This document shows, piece after piece, positions 1 to 6,691 of a DNA stretch of 37,999 nucleotides (position 1 is the first letter of the stretch; every line of letters begins with the position of its first letter). The position numbers and the translations under genes were made by a program. The notes under the pieces were generated by a model. The model saw only the letters and a program-made list of their open reading frames with translations. It did no database searches and was not told the DNA's origin. This stretch comes from Candidatus Agathobaculum stercoravium (GTDB lineage: Bacteria; Bacillota; Clostridia; Oscillospirales; Butyricicoccaceae): contig DXIC01000032.1 of NCBI GenBank assembly GCA_019113065.1, positions 1-37,999 of the forward strand, written 5' to 3'.

Positions 1-63
1 AAGGCGCTGCGCAAGCTGCGCCACCCCTCGCGCTCCAAAAAGCTCAAGGACTTCTTAAACTAA
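1..63 (+). CDS. rpoD: RNA polymerase sigma factor RpoD, C-terminal end (5' truncated by window)
   Basis: Only the last 20 codons and the TAA stop are inside the window. They read KALRKLRHPSRSKKLKDFLN, which matches the highly conserved end of the primary sigma-70 factor, where region 4.2 recognises the -35 element. The match to the family tail is very strong even though it is short. A terminator hairpin follows at once. The rest of the gene lies to the left of the window. Confidence 0.9.
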   Translation, partial: KALRKLRHPSRSKKLKDFLN

Positions 64-66
64 ACG

Positions 67-97
67 AAAAAAAGGCGCTCAAATCGAGCGCCTTTTT
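67..97 (+). terminator. Intrinsic terminator after rpoD
   Basis: A 9-bp stem (AAGGCGCTC / GAGCGCCTT) with a five-base loop is followed by a T run and preceded by an A run, so it could work in both directions. It lies four bases after the rpoD stop. Confidence 0.85.
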
Positions 98-296
98 GCA
101 TCCGCGCCGCAGGCGTACATCAAATAGAACCCGACTGAAAAACAGCCGGGTTCATAAAAAATCAGGACATGCGCCTGATTTTTATACAAGTGCGGAGAAA
201 AGTTTCGACAGCGGAGGAACTTTTCGCGGCTTCAGACGCATCCGCGGTTGCCGCGGTGCGTCGTCCTCGCCCGAAAACATGGTTTAGGGCGAATCA
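98..296. other. Hairpin-rich spacer with no gene
   Basis: This stretch holds several inverted repeats: GAACCCG/CGGGTTC (127-153), AAAATCAGG/CCTGATTTT (158-183, terminator-like with T run), GAAAAGTT/AACTTTTC (near 197-224), and GACGCA-CCGCGG/CCGCGG-TGCGTC (235-262). The 63-codon ORF here (96-287) lacks a ribosome binding site and is basic and repetitive, so I do not call it a gene. No promoter was seen. It may be stacked terminators and mobile hairpin debris. Confidence 0.5.
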
Positions 297-323
297 AAAA
301 AAGGCGCTCTTTGGAGCGCCTTT
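297..323 (-). terminator. Intrinsic terminator of rnpB
   Basis: The stem AAGGCGCTC / GAGCGCCTT with a TTTG loop is flanked by seven A bases on the plus strand, giving a T run after the stem on the minus strand. It sits just downstream of the rnpB 3' end. It is nearly identical to the rpoD terminator except in the loop. Confidence 0.8.
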
Positions 324-341
324 TTGCATGTTCTTAATAGT

Positions 342-673
342 GTGACTGGTGCGGTAAGCCGGGTTCTGTCGTTGGACGGTCATCTATCTGGGACGCGCGT
401 TGCCGCGCGCCTCAAGCCGCCAGTCGGGACGGGCGGGCCGCCCATGGTCCCTGTCGGCGTTGCTGCGGATAGAGTTTACAGGCCCCCCATGTTACCATGG
501 GGCGCGGTGAGCTCTTACCTCGCCTTTCCACCCTTACTGCCGCGGGGCGGCAGCGGTATATCTCTGTTGCACTATTCCTGGGGTCGCCCCCGGCGGACGT
601 TATCCGTTATCCTTGCCCTGTGCAGCCCGGACTTTCCTCATGCTGAAAGCACGCGACCGTCTGCACCAGTCAC
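342..673 (-). ncRNA. rnpB: RNase P RNA, bacterial type A
   Basis: This is the catalytic RNA of RNase P, which removes 5' leaders from pre-tRNAs. Read on the minus strand it has the conserved 5' block GAGGAAAGTCCGGGCT, the internal block AGGGTGGAAAGGCG followed by GGTAAGAGCTCACCG, and the 3' block GACAGAACCCGGCTTACC. The two ends pair (GTGACTGGTGC with GCACCAGTCAC, helix P1), which sets the borders and gives about 332 nt. The internal layout fits the ancestral A type rather than the Bacillus B type, as expected for Clostridia. A consensus promoter and a terminator flank it. The plus-strand ORF 324-818 is a shadow of this RNA. Confidence 0.95.
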
Positions 674-680
674 GACAACC

Positions 681-709
681 AGTATACCGCAAAAAAACGT
701 CCCCGTCAA
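681..709 (-). promoter_or_regulatory. Promoter of rnpB
   Basis: On the minus strand there is a -35 TTGACG, a 17-bp spacer and a -10 TATACT. Initiation about seven bases downstream falls exactly at the predicted rnpB 5' end near 673. Confidence 0.85.
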
Positions 710-716
710 ACCAGAC

Positions 717-745
717 TTGCAAAATAAGCGAAAATCCTGTATACT
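717..745 (+). promoter_or_regulatory. Promoter of murD
   Basis: TTGCAA and TATACT are separated by exactly 17 bp on the plus strand. Its -35 lies eight bases from the -35 of the divergent rnpB promoter, so the two transcripts start back to back. Confidence 0.75.
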
Positions 746-777
746 GTACTCTGTGAAAAAGGCGGTGTTACGCATTT

Positions 778-2142
778 ATGACAGCATTGGAACAATATCT
801 CGGCGGACTGTCGGATAAACGGGTCGGCGTCATCGGCGCAGGGGTGAGCAATATGCCGCTCATCCGCATGCTGCGCGCGGCGGGCGTCAAAGTGACCGTA
901 CATGACAAAAAGGAACCCACCGAGCTGGGGGACGGCTATGCCACGCTCGCAACGCTCGGCGTGGACTTCGTGCTCGGCGCGCACTATCTGGACGCGCTGG
1001 ATGAAGATGTGATCTTCCGCACGCCCGGCGTGCATCCGCGCTTCCTGGAAAAGGCGCGGGAAAACGGCTCGGAGATCACCAGCGAAATGGAGCTGTTTTT
1101 CGAGGTCTGCCCATGCCCGATCATCGGCATCACCGGGTCGGACGGCAAAACCACCACGACGACGCTCGTCAGCGAGATCTTGAAGCACGCGGGCTATACC
1201 GTGCATCTGGGCGGCAATATCGGCACGCCACTGCTGCCGCGCGTCAACGAGATGCAGGAGAGCGACCTCGCTGTGGTTGAGCTTTCCTCTTTCCAGCTGA
1301 TGGGCATGAAGCATTCGCCGCATATCGCGGCGATCACCAACCTGACGCCCAACCATCTGGACTATCACAAGGATTTCGACGAGTATGTGCAGGCAAAAAC
1401 CGCGATCTACCGCAGCCAGACCGAGGACGACCGGCTTGTGCTCAACCTGGACGACGAGGTGACGCGCTCGCTGCACGCCTCGGGCAATCTGTTCTGCACC
1501 AGCAAGACGCAGGAGCTGGCCAACGGCGTGTTCCTCAGGGATGGTATCCTGTATATCGCAGAGGGCGGCGCGCGGCGCGAGCTCATGCCTGCGGCGGATA
1601 TCCGCATCCCGGGCGCACACAACGTATATAATATGATGATGGCGGCCGCCATCGTGCAGGGCTATGCATCGGACGACGATATCCGTGCGGTAGCGACGAC
1701 CTTTGGCGGCGTGGAGCACCGCATTGAGTTCGTGCGGGAGAAGGACGGCGTCAAGTATTATAACGACTCGATTGCCTCCAGCCCGACGCGCACCATTGCA
1801 GGGCTCGAGTCCTTCCAGCAGAAGGTGATCCTGATTGCAGGCGGCTATGACAAGCATATCCCGTATGATGTGCTTGGGGGGCCGATCTGCGCGCATGTCA
1901 AGTCGCTCATCCTGACCGGCGCGACCGCGCCCAAGATCCGCGACTGTGTGCTCGCGGTGGAGGGCGAGCATCCGCCGATCGTAGAGGTGGAGAGCCTAGA
2001 GGCTGCGGTGCGCGAAGCACAGTCGCAGGCGCAGGAGGGCGATGTGGTCATCATGAGCCCGGCGAGCGCTTCGTTTGACCGGTTCAAGAACTTTATGGAG
2101 CGGGGCAAGCTCTTCAAAACGCTGGTAAACAACCTCGAGTAA
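778..2142 (+). CDS. murD: UDP-N-acetylmuramoyl-L-alanine--D-glutamate ligase
   Basis: MurD adds D-glutamate to UDP-MurNAc-L-Ala in the cytoplasm, an ATP-dependent step of peptidoglycan precursor synthesis. The 454-residue length is normal for the family. The N-terminal Rossmann-like domain shows GVIGAGVSN (about 17-25). The central ATP-binding domain carries the P-loop GITGSDGKTTT (117-127), the SSFQL block (170-174) and NLTPNHLDYH (188-197). The C-terminal domain has the YNDSIASSPTRT block. The P-loop has SDGKT where many Mur ligases have TNGKT, a pattern I associate with MurD. The ATG at 778 follows a weak GGCGG site and its own promoter. It appears to be a single-gene unit ending at the 2166-2203 hairpin. 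Confidence 0.95.
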   Translation: MTALEQYLGGLSDKRVGVIGAGVSNMPLIRMLRAAGVKVTVHDKKEPTELGDGYATLATLGVDFVLGAHYLDALDEDVIFRTPGVHPRFLEKARENGSEITSEMELFFEVCPCPIIGITGSDGKTTTTTLVSEILKHAGYTVHLGGNIGTPLLPRVNEMQESDLAVVELSSFQLMGMKHSPHIAAITNLTPNHLDYHKDFDEYVQAKTAIYRSQTEDDRLVLNLDDEVTRSLHASGNLFCTSKTQELANGVFLRDGILYIAEGGARRELMPAADIRIPGAHNVYNMMMAAAIVQGYASDDDIRAVATTFGGVEHRIEFVREKDGVKYYNDSIASSPTRTIAGLESFQQKVILIAGGYDKHIPYDVLGGPICAHVKSLILTGATAPKIRDCVLAVEGEHPPIVEVESLEAAVREAQSQAQEGDVVIMSPASASFDRFKNFMERGKLFKTLVNNLE

Positions 2143-2165
2143 ACCCGGCCTCGGATGAATGAGAA

Positions 2166-2203
2166 CAGCCGCCCACGGCATTAGCCGTGGGCGGCTGCTT
2201 TTA
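2166..2203. terminator. Shared terminator between murD and the MATE gene
   Basis: GCCGCCCACGGC and GCCGTGGGCGGC form a 12-bp perfect stem with a short ATTA loop, followed by CTGCTTTTAT. It lies between two convergent genes, murD (+) and the exporter (-), and may stop both transcripts. Confidence 0.75.
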
Positions 2204-2207
2204 TGTG

Positions 2208-3518
2208 TTATGTACGGCGGAAGGCGCGCCATGCGCACAGGAGCGTCAGAATGGCGACAATGGCCTCAACGGCGGGGAAGGTAGCCCACACGCCGCCGAT
2301 GCCGGCAAACGCCGTCAGCGCCAGCAGGACGGGCGGGATGACGATTACCCCGCGCATCAGCGAAATGGCAAAGCCCTGCGCCGAGCGCCCGGACGCGCTG
2401 AAAAACGCGGCGGAGACGATGTTGAAGCCCGCGCACCAGAAGCCGAGGAAATAGATCCGCAGGCCGGATACTGCATAGCCTGCCAGCACAGGGTCGCCCG
2501 AACTGTTGAATGCCGCGGCAATAGGGGCGGCAAAGGTGAACACCGCCGCAAACAACACGGTCGCGATCGCCAGCGCCGTGATGATCCCGTAGCGGTACAG
2601 GCGGCGCAGCGAGCCGGATTCGCCCGTGCCGCTGCTGTGGCTGACCAGCGGCTGGATGCCGGTGGACAGGCCGGTGAAAATCGCAATGGCGACCAGTGCA
2701 AGGTTGGCGACAATGCCATAGGCAGCAACGCCGGTGTTCCCGGCGAGGCGCAGCAGCACCTGGTTGAACAGCAGCAGTACGATGCCCGACGACAGCTCGG
2801 AGATCAGCGAGGGCAGGCCGGGGGTGCAGAGCGAGGGCAGGAGCCGCAGGCGGGGCTGTGTGCGCAGCAGATGGAAGCCGCGGCCGGGCGCGCGCAGATG
2901 GCCGGACAGGATGAGCATGCTGATAATCGGGGAGACACCGGTCGCAAGCGCCGCGCCGAACATGCCCATGCCGAGCGGGAAGATGAAAATATAATCCATC
3001 ACGACATTGGACAGGCTGCCGATAATCATGCCGCTCATCGCGCGGCCCGGGCCGCCGTCGTTCCGGACAAAAGCGAGCAGCACGTTATTCATGATGAAGA
3101 ACGGGCCGAAACAGAGCAGCGTGCGCAGGTATACGCGGGTCAGCGGGAAGGTTTCGGCGTCCGCACCGAGCAGACGGGAGAGCGGGCTGGCCGCAAACAC
3201 GCCCAGCAGCAGGAAAAGCAGCCCCATGGCAAGGCCAAGCCCTACGGCATGCGTAAATGCGCGGTCTGCTTCTTTTTGCTGGTTCTGCGCGCGGCAGATG
3301 GTGAAATGCGTGGCGCTGCCCACGCCGATCATCAGGCCGATGCCGTTCATCAGGTTGTAGAGCGGCAGCGCGATGTTGAGCGCGGCCAGTCCGGTTGCGC
3401 CCGTGCCGCGCGAGACGAAAAAGGTATCCGCCAGGATATAGCAGGAGATACCGACCTGCCCCAGGATACCCGGCGAAGCGTATTTCCCGAAAGCCCGAAG
3501 GCTCATAGTCTGTTCCAA
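2208..3518 (-). CDS. MATE family multidrug/metabolite exporter
   Basis: This is an integral membrane transporter with about twelve hydrophobic segments over some 436 residues, the usual size for MATE exporters, which use ion gradients to expel cationic compounds. The opening block ASPGILGQVGISCYILADTFF and the mid-protein repeat of the same fold (LISELSSGIVLLLFNQ) are typical of the family. The ORF track starts at TTG 3527, but that codon abuts the AGGAGG. The TTG at 3518 has a 10-base spacing and gives an N-terminus (MEQTMSLRAFGKY) that looks more like relatives. The next ATG (3506) is too far from the site. The substrate is unknown. The TetR gene just upstream suggests drug- or ligand-dependent control. 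Confidence 0.85.
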   Translation of the reverse strand: MEQTMSLRAFGKYASPGILGQVGISCYILADTFFVSRGTGATGLAALNIALPLYNLMNGIGLMIGVGSATHFTICRAQNQQKEADRAFTHAVGLGLAMGLLFLLLGVFAASPLSRLLGADAETFPLTRVYLRTLLCFGPFFIMNNVLLAFVRNDGGPGRAMSGMIIGSLSNVVMDYIFIFPLGMGMFGAALATGVSPIISMLILSGHLRAPGRGFHLLRTQPRLRLLPSLCTPGLPSLISELSSGIVLLLFNQVLLRLAGNTGVAAYGIVANLALVAIAIFTGLSTGIQPLVSHSSGTGESGSLRRLYRYGIITALAIATVLFAAVFTFAAPIAAAFNSSGDPVLAGYAVSGLRIYFLGFWCAGFNIVSAAFFSASGRSAQGFAISLMRGVIVIPPVLLALTAFAGIGGVWATFPAVEAIVAILTLLCAWRAFRRT

Positions 3519-3535
3519 TTTGACCAATCCTCCTC

Positions 3536-3595
3536 AAAATAAAAGAGCGCCATGCTTCCCATCTTCAAAGGCCTGCGATGGGAAGTGTGACGCTC
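3536..3595 (-). promoter_or_regulatory. Terminator-like leader hairpin of the MATE gene (candidate attenuator)
   Basis: On the minus strand, GAGCGTCACACTTCCCATC pairs with GATGGGAAGCATGGCGCTC (a 9-bp and an 8-bp stem around a 2x2 internal loop), then TTTTATTTT, directly before the GAGGAGGA ribosome binding site. A second perfect hairpin (TTTTTATC-GCCG-GATAAAAA) sits just upstream. Transcripts from the promoter at 3650-3678 must read through this to express the exporter. Alternatively it is only an end signal for tetR read-through. Confidence 0.6.
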
Positions 3596-3649
3596 AAATT
3601 TTTATCCGGCGATAAAAATTAAGGTTGTTATTGATATGCAGCGATGCTT

Positions 3650-3678
3650 AGTATAGCATGAAGCAGCATGGCTGTCAA
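3650..3678 (-). promoter_or_regulatory. Promoter of the MATE gene
   Basis: TTGACA, 17 bp, TATACT on the minus strand: a near-perfect sigma-A promoter lying between the tetR stop and the exporter. It predicts a leader of roughly 115-125 nt. Confidence 0.8.
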
Positions 3679-3706
3679 GAGGTGGAAGTGCCGGTGCGGC
3701 AAATCC

Positions 3707-4309
3707 CTATTCCTGTGTAATACTGCTGATATGCTCGTAAATGCCGGTTACCCCATTCTCGATGATGCTTTCCAGCAGGGCGACGACCTCTTCTGCACTG
3801 ATATCCGGCATATCACCGTGGATCCATGCGGAAAGCACGGAAATAGTGCCCGGGACAATGTAGGAAAAGGTGAGCATTTTGTGGCTTTCGCTGGCCTCGG
3901 GCATGCGGTTCTGCCAGCCGCGCTGGAACGCATCGTAGATCAACTGCTGCAAGCGACGGACAAAATGCGGGTCGTCCTGATCGTGGCTGAGGGCGTAGAA
4001 CAGCTTTACCTCGCGCGGGGACTGCTTGAAATGCTTGAGGAAATTGACAAGCCGGTCAAGCGTTTGCAGGGAAGGGGGATTCGCAAGCTGTTCTTCGATC
4101 CCTGCAATGATCTGATCCTCAATTTCACTCAGCAGCTCGTGCACGCCCTGGTAATGCAGGTAAAAGGTGCTGCGGTTGATGTCCGCGCGCGCACAGATAT
4201 CCGTGACCGAGATATTGGCCAGCGGTTTTTCACTGACCAGATCGATCAGTGCTTCGCGCAGGGCACGGCGGGTATACTGTACCCGGCGGTTCAGCTTTGG
4301 TTCCGGCAT
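3707..4309 (-). CDS. TetR/AcrR family transcriptional regulator
   Basis: This 200-residue protein has an N-terminal TetR-type helix-turn-helix (about 32-53, ISVTDICARADINRSTFYLHYQ) and a helical C-terminal ligand/dimer domain, the normal layout for this repressor family. The ATG at 4309 follows AGGAGG with a seven-base gap. It lies upstream of, and in the same direction as, the MATE exporter, a common regulator-pump pairing, so I infer that it controls the exporter and itself. Two palindromes overlap its own -35 box. The ligand is unknown. Confidence 0.88.
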   Translation of the reverse strand: MPEPKLNRRVQYTRRALREALIDLVSEKPLANISVTDICARADINRSTFYLHYQGVHELLSEIEDQIIAGIEEQLANPPSLQTLDRLVNFLKHFKQSPREVKLFYALSHDQDDPHFVRRLQQLIYDAFQRGWQNRMPEASESHKMLTFSYIVPGTISVLSAWIHGDMPDISAEEVVALLESIIENGVTGIYEHISSITQE

Positions 4310-4332
4310 GGCTCGTCCTCCTTGGTGATGCT

Positions 4333-4371
4333 ATTTTATCAGCATACTGACTTAAAGTCAACACAGTGTTG
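4333..4371 (-). promoter_or_regulatory. tetR promoter with two palindromic operator candidates
   Basis: On the minus strand the promoter is TTGACT, 17 bp, TAAAAT. The -35 is covered by the perfect palindrome TGACTTAAAGTCA (4348-4360), and a second palindrome, CAACACAGTGTTG (4359-4371), lies just upstream. This placement fits autorepression by the TetR protein (inference). Confidence 0.65.
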
Positions 4372-4390
4372 TTAAGAAAGCGTAAAAGAA

Positions 4391-4417
4391 AAGGTGTTGA
4401 CTGTGTCAACACCTTTT
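4391..4417 (-). terminator. Terminator of the host tRNA-Leu gene
   Basis: An 11-bp perfect stem (AAGGTGTTGAC / GTCAACACCTT) with a three-base loop is followed by TTTTCTTTT on the minus strand. It lies directly after the CCA end of the split tRNA-Leu, so it is the original end signal of that gene. Confidence 0.8.
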
Positions 4418-4471
4418 GGTGCGGATGGGGGGACTTGAACCCCCACGTCCTTGCGAACACTAGCACCTGAA
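4417..4471 (-). other. attL: 3' half of tRNA-Leu(CAG), prophage insertion point
   Basis: Read on the minus strand this is the end of a leucine tRNA: anticodon loop TTCAGGT (anticodon CAG), stem GCTAG, long variable arm, T-arm GGGGG-TTCAAGT-CCCCC, acceptor CATCCGC, discriminator A and CCA. The 5' half (acceptor GCGGATG, D arm, stem CTAGC) is absent to the right, where the sequence turns AT-rich. So integration split the gene here and the rebuilt full tRNA should be at the far right end of the prophage, outside the window. The integrase gene is adjacent. Confidence 0.85.
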
Positions 4472-4664
4472 TTTTATTTGGGGTTGATTTCAAACTAAAA
4501 ATAAAAGTGGAAAAAAGTTTTAATATACGCGGATTATATGATGATAATTATGTATTACGCGCAATGAAAGTTGATGAAAACTGCATGTTCTAATAATTGC
4601 AAATCGGTTCTTTCAGGGACATATTTTTGCACTTTTGTCGTCAAAGTGTCGTCAGAATCCGGGC
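4472..4664. other. Phage attachment arm region
   Basis: AT-rich, gene-free sequence between the attachment core and the integrase stop. It holds two direct repeats GTCGTCA (4637-4643 and 4648-4654), 11 bp apart, one helical turn, which fits arm-type integrase binding sites. Their function is inferred. Confidence 0.45.
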
Positions 4665-5774
4665 TTATTCTGCGCTCTCCTGCGCGGCTTCCGGGGCGTA
4701 CACCGGGCGCAGCGCACTGCGCAGTTGGTCGATTTCATTATGCACATATACTTCGGTGGTGATCTGAATATCCTTGTGCCCGAGCAGTTTCTGGATGGTG
4801 TAGATGTCCACACCATGCCGCCGGAGATAGGTGCCATAAGTGTGGCGCAGTTCATGTGCGGTGAGCGTCGGAACCTCTGGATGAGCGGCGTGCAGATCGC
4901 GCATAAAGCGTCCGAGCTTCTGCGACCAAGAGTAGGGGCTGTGCGGCCGGCCATGTTCGTTCGGGAAAATGTACAGGCTGTCATGCGGCTGTGCGCGGAC
5001 CACCTGTAAGGCTTCATCGCTCAAAGGCAGCGTGCGGAAGCTGTTCCACTTGGGAGGGTTGGCGACAACGCGCTTGTTCTTCAGCGCCATTGATCTCTGT
5101 ACACGGATTGTTCCGGACTGCTCGTCTAGGTCGCTCCACATCAGCCCCAGCAGCTCACCGCGGCGCAGACCAGTCTCCAGCAGCACGATCACTTCGGGCA
5201 TGCGGCCGCGGGCGAAGTCTTTGGTGATCTGGATCTGCTCGTCGCTCAGCACCTGTTTTTCGTGCTTGGTTGCCGTGCTGCGGAATGTGCTATGCTTGGC
5301 CGGGTTTTTATAGCACAGGTCGTTTTCAATCGCAGCCTCAAATAGCGCGTTAAGGATGGAGTTCATCTTTTTCAGGCGGGATTCCGAACACTGCGTCTTG
5401 GTTGCAAAGAAGTTCTGAATATCGACTGGACGAATATCGGTCAAACGTGCCTGTCCAAAGTAGGGGATCAGGTGGCCATTAACTAAACTTTCATAAGTGA
5501 GCGCATAGGTGTTGGCATCGACAAACGGTTTTTTGTAGGTTGTGAGCCACTTTTTCGCCCATGATGTAAAATCATACTGCGAAGGAATGAACGCTTCACC
5601 AGTGCGGGCTGATACCTCAGCGGAGATCTTGTATTCCTCGGCTTTTGCCTTGGCATCAGCAAGACTGACCGTGCTGTAAAACGATTTGCGAATCAGCTTG
5701 CCGCGAAAGTCCCGGCCGAGCGTGGCCTTGTACTCATAGCGGTTGTCTGAGCGGTTCGGTTTCTTTTTCGGCAT
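4665..5774 (-). CDS. int: Phage tyrosine recombinase/integrase
   Basis: This enzyme inserts and excises the prophage by site-specific recombination at the tRNA-Leu site. The 369 residues show an N-terminal arm-binding domain, a SAM-like core-binding domain (about 68-155) and a C-terminal catalytic domain. The catalytic set is complete: R204 in TGLRRGE, K242 in PPKWNSFRTL, H307 and R310 in HELRHTYG, H333 in LLGHKDI and the nucleophile Y343 in EVYVH. The ATG at 5774 follows AAGGGGAT at a good distance. Position next to the attachment site and orientation toward it are typical. It is the last gene of the minus-strand lysogeny block. Confidence 0.95.
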   Translation of the reverse strand: MPKKKPNRSDNRYEYKATLGRDFRGKLIRKSFYSTVSLADAKAKAEEYKISAEVSARTGEAFIPSQYDFTSWAKKWLTTYKKPFVDANTYALTYESLVNGHLIPYFGQARLTDIRPVDIQNFFATKTQCSESRLKKMNSILNALFEAAIENDLCYKNPAKHSTFRSTATKHEKQVLSDEQIQITKDFARGRMPEVIVLLETGLRRGELLGLMWSDLDEQSGTIRVQRSMALKNKRVVANPPKWNSFRTLPLSDEALQVVRAQPHDSLYIFPNEHGRPHSPYSWSQKLGRFMRDLHAAHPEVPTLTAHELRHTYGTYLRRHGVDIYTIQKLLGHKDIQITTEVYVHNEIDQLRSALRPVYAPEAAQESAE

Positions 5775-5820
5775 AGTAAAAATCCCCTTTCCACCATGAA
5801 AAATGTATGGTAAAATAGAG

Positions 5821-5896
5821 GTTGATGATTAGGTGTAGGAATTTAGTCATCAACCCTGCTCCCGCTCTGGTGCTACCAACACCGGGGCGGGATTTT
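5821..5896. promoter_or_regulatory. Inverted repeat and plus-strand terminator-like hairpin between int and the membrane gene
   Basis: GTTGATGA and TCATCAAC form an 8-bp inverted repeat spaced by 18 bases (5821-5854). Next to it, CCCGCTCTGGTG/CACCGGGGCGGG makes a 12-bp stem followed by ATTTTTTATT on the plus strand. The terminator faces against the neighbouring genes and may shield int from plus-strand transcripts; the inverted repeat could be a protein site. Confidence 0.45.
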
Positions 5897-6571
5897 TTAT
5901 TCTTTTCGCATTTTTGCAAACGCCACATACGAAAGAGCTGTTTGCGCTGCTACGAATGCAATCATAAGCGGGAACGCAGCAATCGATACAGAATACAATA
6001 TAGCTCCCGTTAGCGCCAGTTTATGATTATTGGAATACCATGCAGCAATATTAAATGCAAGTCCCAATATTTCAAACGCAGCATGTGGAAGCATCGCAAT
6101 GACCATCATATTGAGCGCGAAGTCCCAAATGGATGCAACTTGGGGAGTGATACCCGTTGCAAGTGCATATACTAACCAGATAGCGTATATTCCGCCAATA
6201 GCCCATGATACGAGCAAAAGGTTCGAGCGTTCAGAACCATAATGGGTCGGCGTTGTATAAAAAGATTCTATACCCTTTGATTTATCAAGCTCGATGATTG
6301 GCTGCTCTATCTGCTTGCGCATCCTGCGGGCATCGCGATCGCTGTATTGCACCGGTGTAACATTCCGCTCAATATAGTTTATGGCTTCGTTGATTTCCTG
6401 CAGAGAATAATTCGTACACAGCCTGAAAAAGTCTGTCATATCAAACCGATTTTTATATACTCCGCGCACCACCGCAAGGTCGATCAAGTCCCCTTCCTTG
6501 TCGAAGTATTCGTGAAGCCGCTCTGTCGTCGCTTCTGTTTCTGCAGGCGTACCGCAATTAGAGTCGCACAT
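5897..6571 (-). CDS. Prophage multi-pass membrane protein in the lysogeny block
   Basis: I do not recognise the family. The 224-residue protein has a soluble charged N-terminal half (about 1-120) and a C-terminal half with roughly four transmembrane segments (SNLLLVSWAIGGIYAIWLVY, then two long hydrophobic stretches, then a final helix ending KMRKE). The start is at ATG 6571 because AGGAGGG lies five bases upstream; the track's earlier start at 6604 has no such site. It lies between int and the immA-like gene in the same direction, so it is probably expressed in the lysogen. A role in superinfection exclusion or host change is possible but unproven. It is AT-rich compared with the rest of the phage. 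Confidence 0.75.
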   Translation of the reverse strand: MCDSNCGTPAETEATTERLHEYFDKEGDLIDLAVVRGVYKNRFDMTDFFRLCTNYSLQEINEAINYIERNVTPVQYSDRDARRMRKQIEQPIIELDKSKGIESFYTTPTHYGSERSNLLLVSWAIGGIYAIWLVYALATGITPQVASIWDFALNMMVIAMLPHAAFEILGLAFNIAAWYSNNHKLALTGAILYSVSIAAFPLMIAFVAAQTALSYVAFAKMRKE

Positions 6572-6587
6572 TTTTACCCTCCTATAA

Positions 6588-6615
6588 TTGACAAATAGTG
6601 CCAATTCTGTATAAT
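6588..6615 (+). promoter_or_regulatory. Promoter of candidate small RNA
   Basis: TTGACA, 16 bp, TATAAT on the plus strand, both boxes perfect. It points away from the membrane gene and into a region where only minus-strand genes lie, so its product must be antisense or non-coding. Confidence 0.6.
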
Positions 6616-6621
6616 ATATTT

Positions 6622-6691
6622 GGAGAGTGTGCGTGTCATATCGTACTTTCCGTAAGACCGTCGAGGGGTAGGAGCCTTGACGGTCTTTTTT
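6622..6691 (+). ncRNA. Candidate prophage small RNA, antisense to the 3' end of the immA-like gene
   Basis: A transcript from the 6588-6615 promoter would run about 70 nt to a strong intrinsic terminator: AAGACCGTC / GACGGTCTT (6654-6687) followed by a T run. The hairpin loop contains GAGGGGTAGGAG, which is purine-rich and similar to a ribosome binding site. The minus strand of the same hairpin has no T run, so it is not an end signal for the immA-like gene. No ORF fits inside. The RNA is predicted only from promoter plus terminator. Confidence 0.5.

Noticed and set aside
96-287. 63-codon ORF between two terminators
   Set aside because: No ribosome site or promoter, and it overlaps several hairpins.
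324-818. Plus-strand ORF of 164 codons over rnpB
   Set aside because: It is the complement of the RNase P RNA gene and runs into the murD start.
706-1971. Long minus-strand ORF (421 codons) over murD
   Set aside because: Antisense shadow caused by high GC third positions; murD carries all family motifs.
2187-3542. Plus-strand ORF of 451 codons over the MATE gene
   Set aside because: Gln/Arg/Ala-rich shadow of a membrane protein gene.
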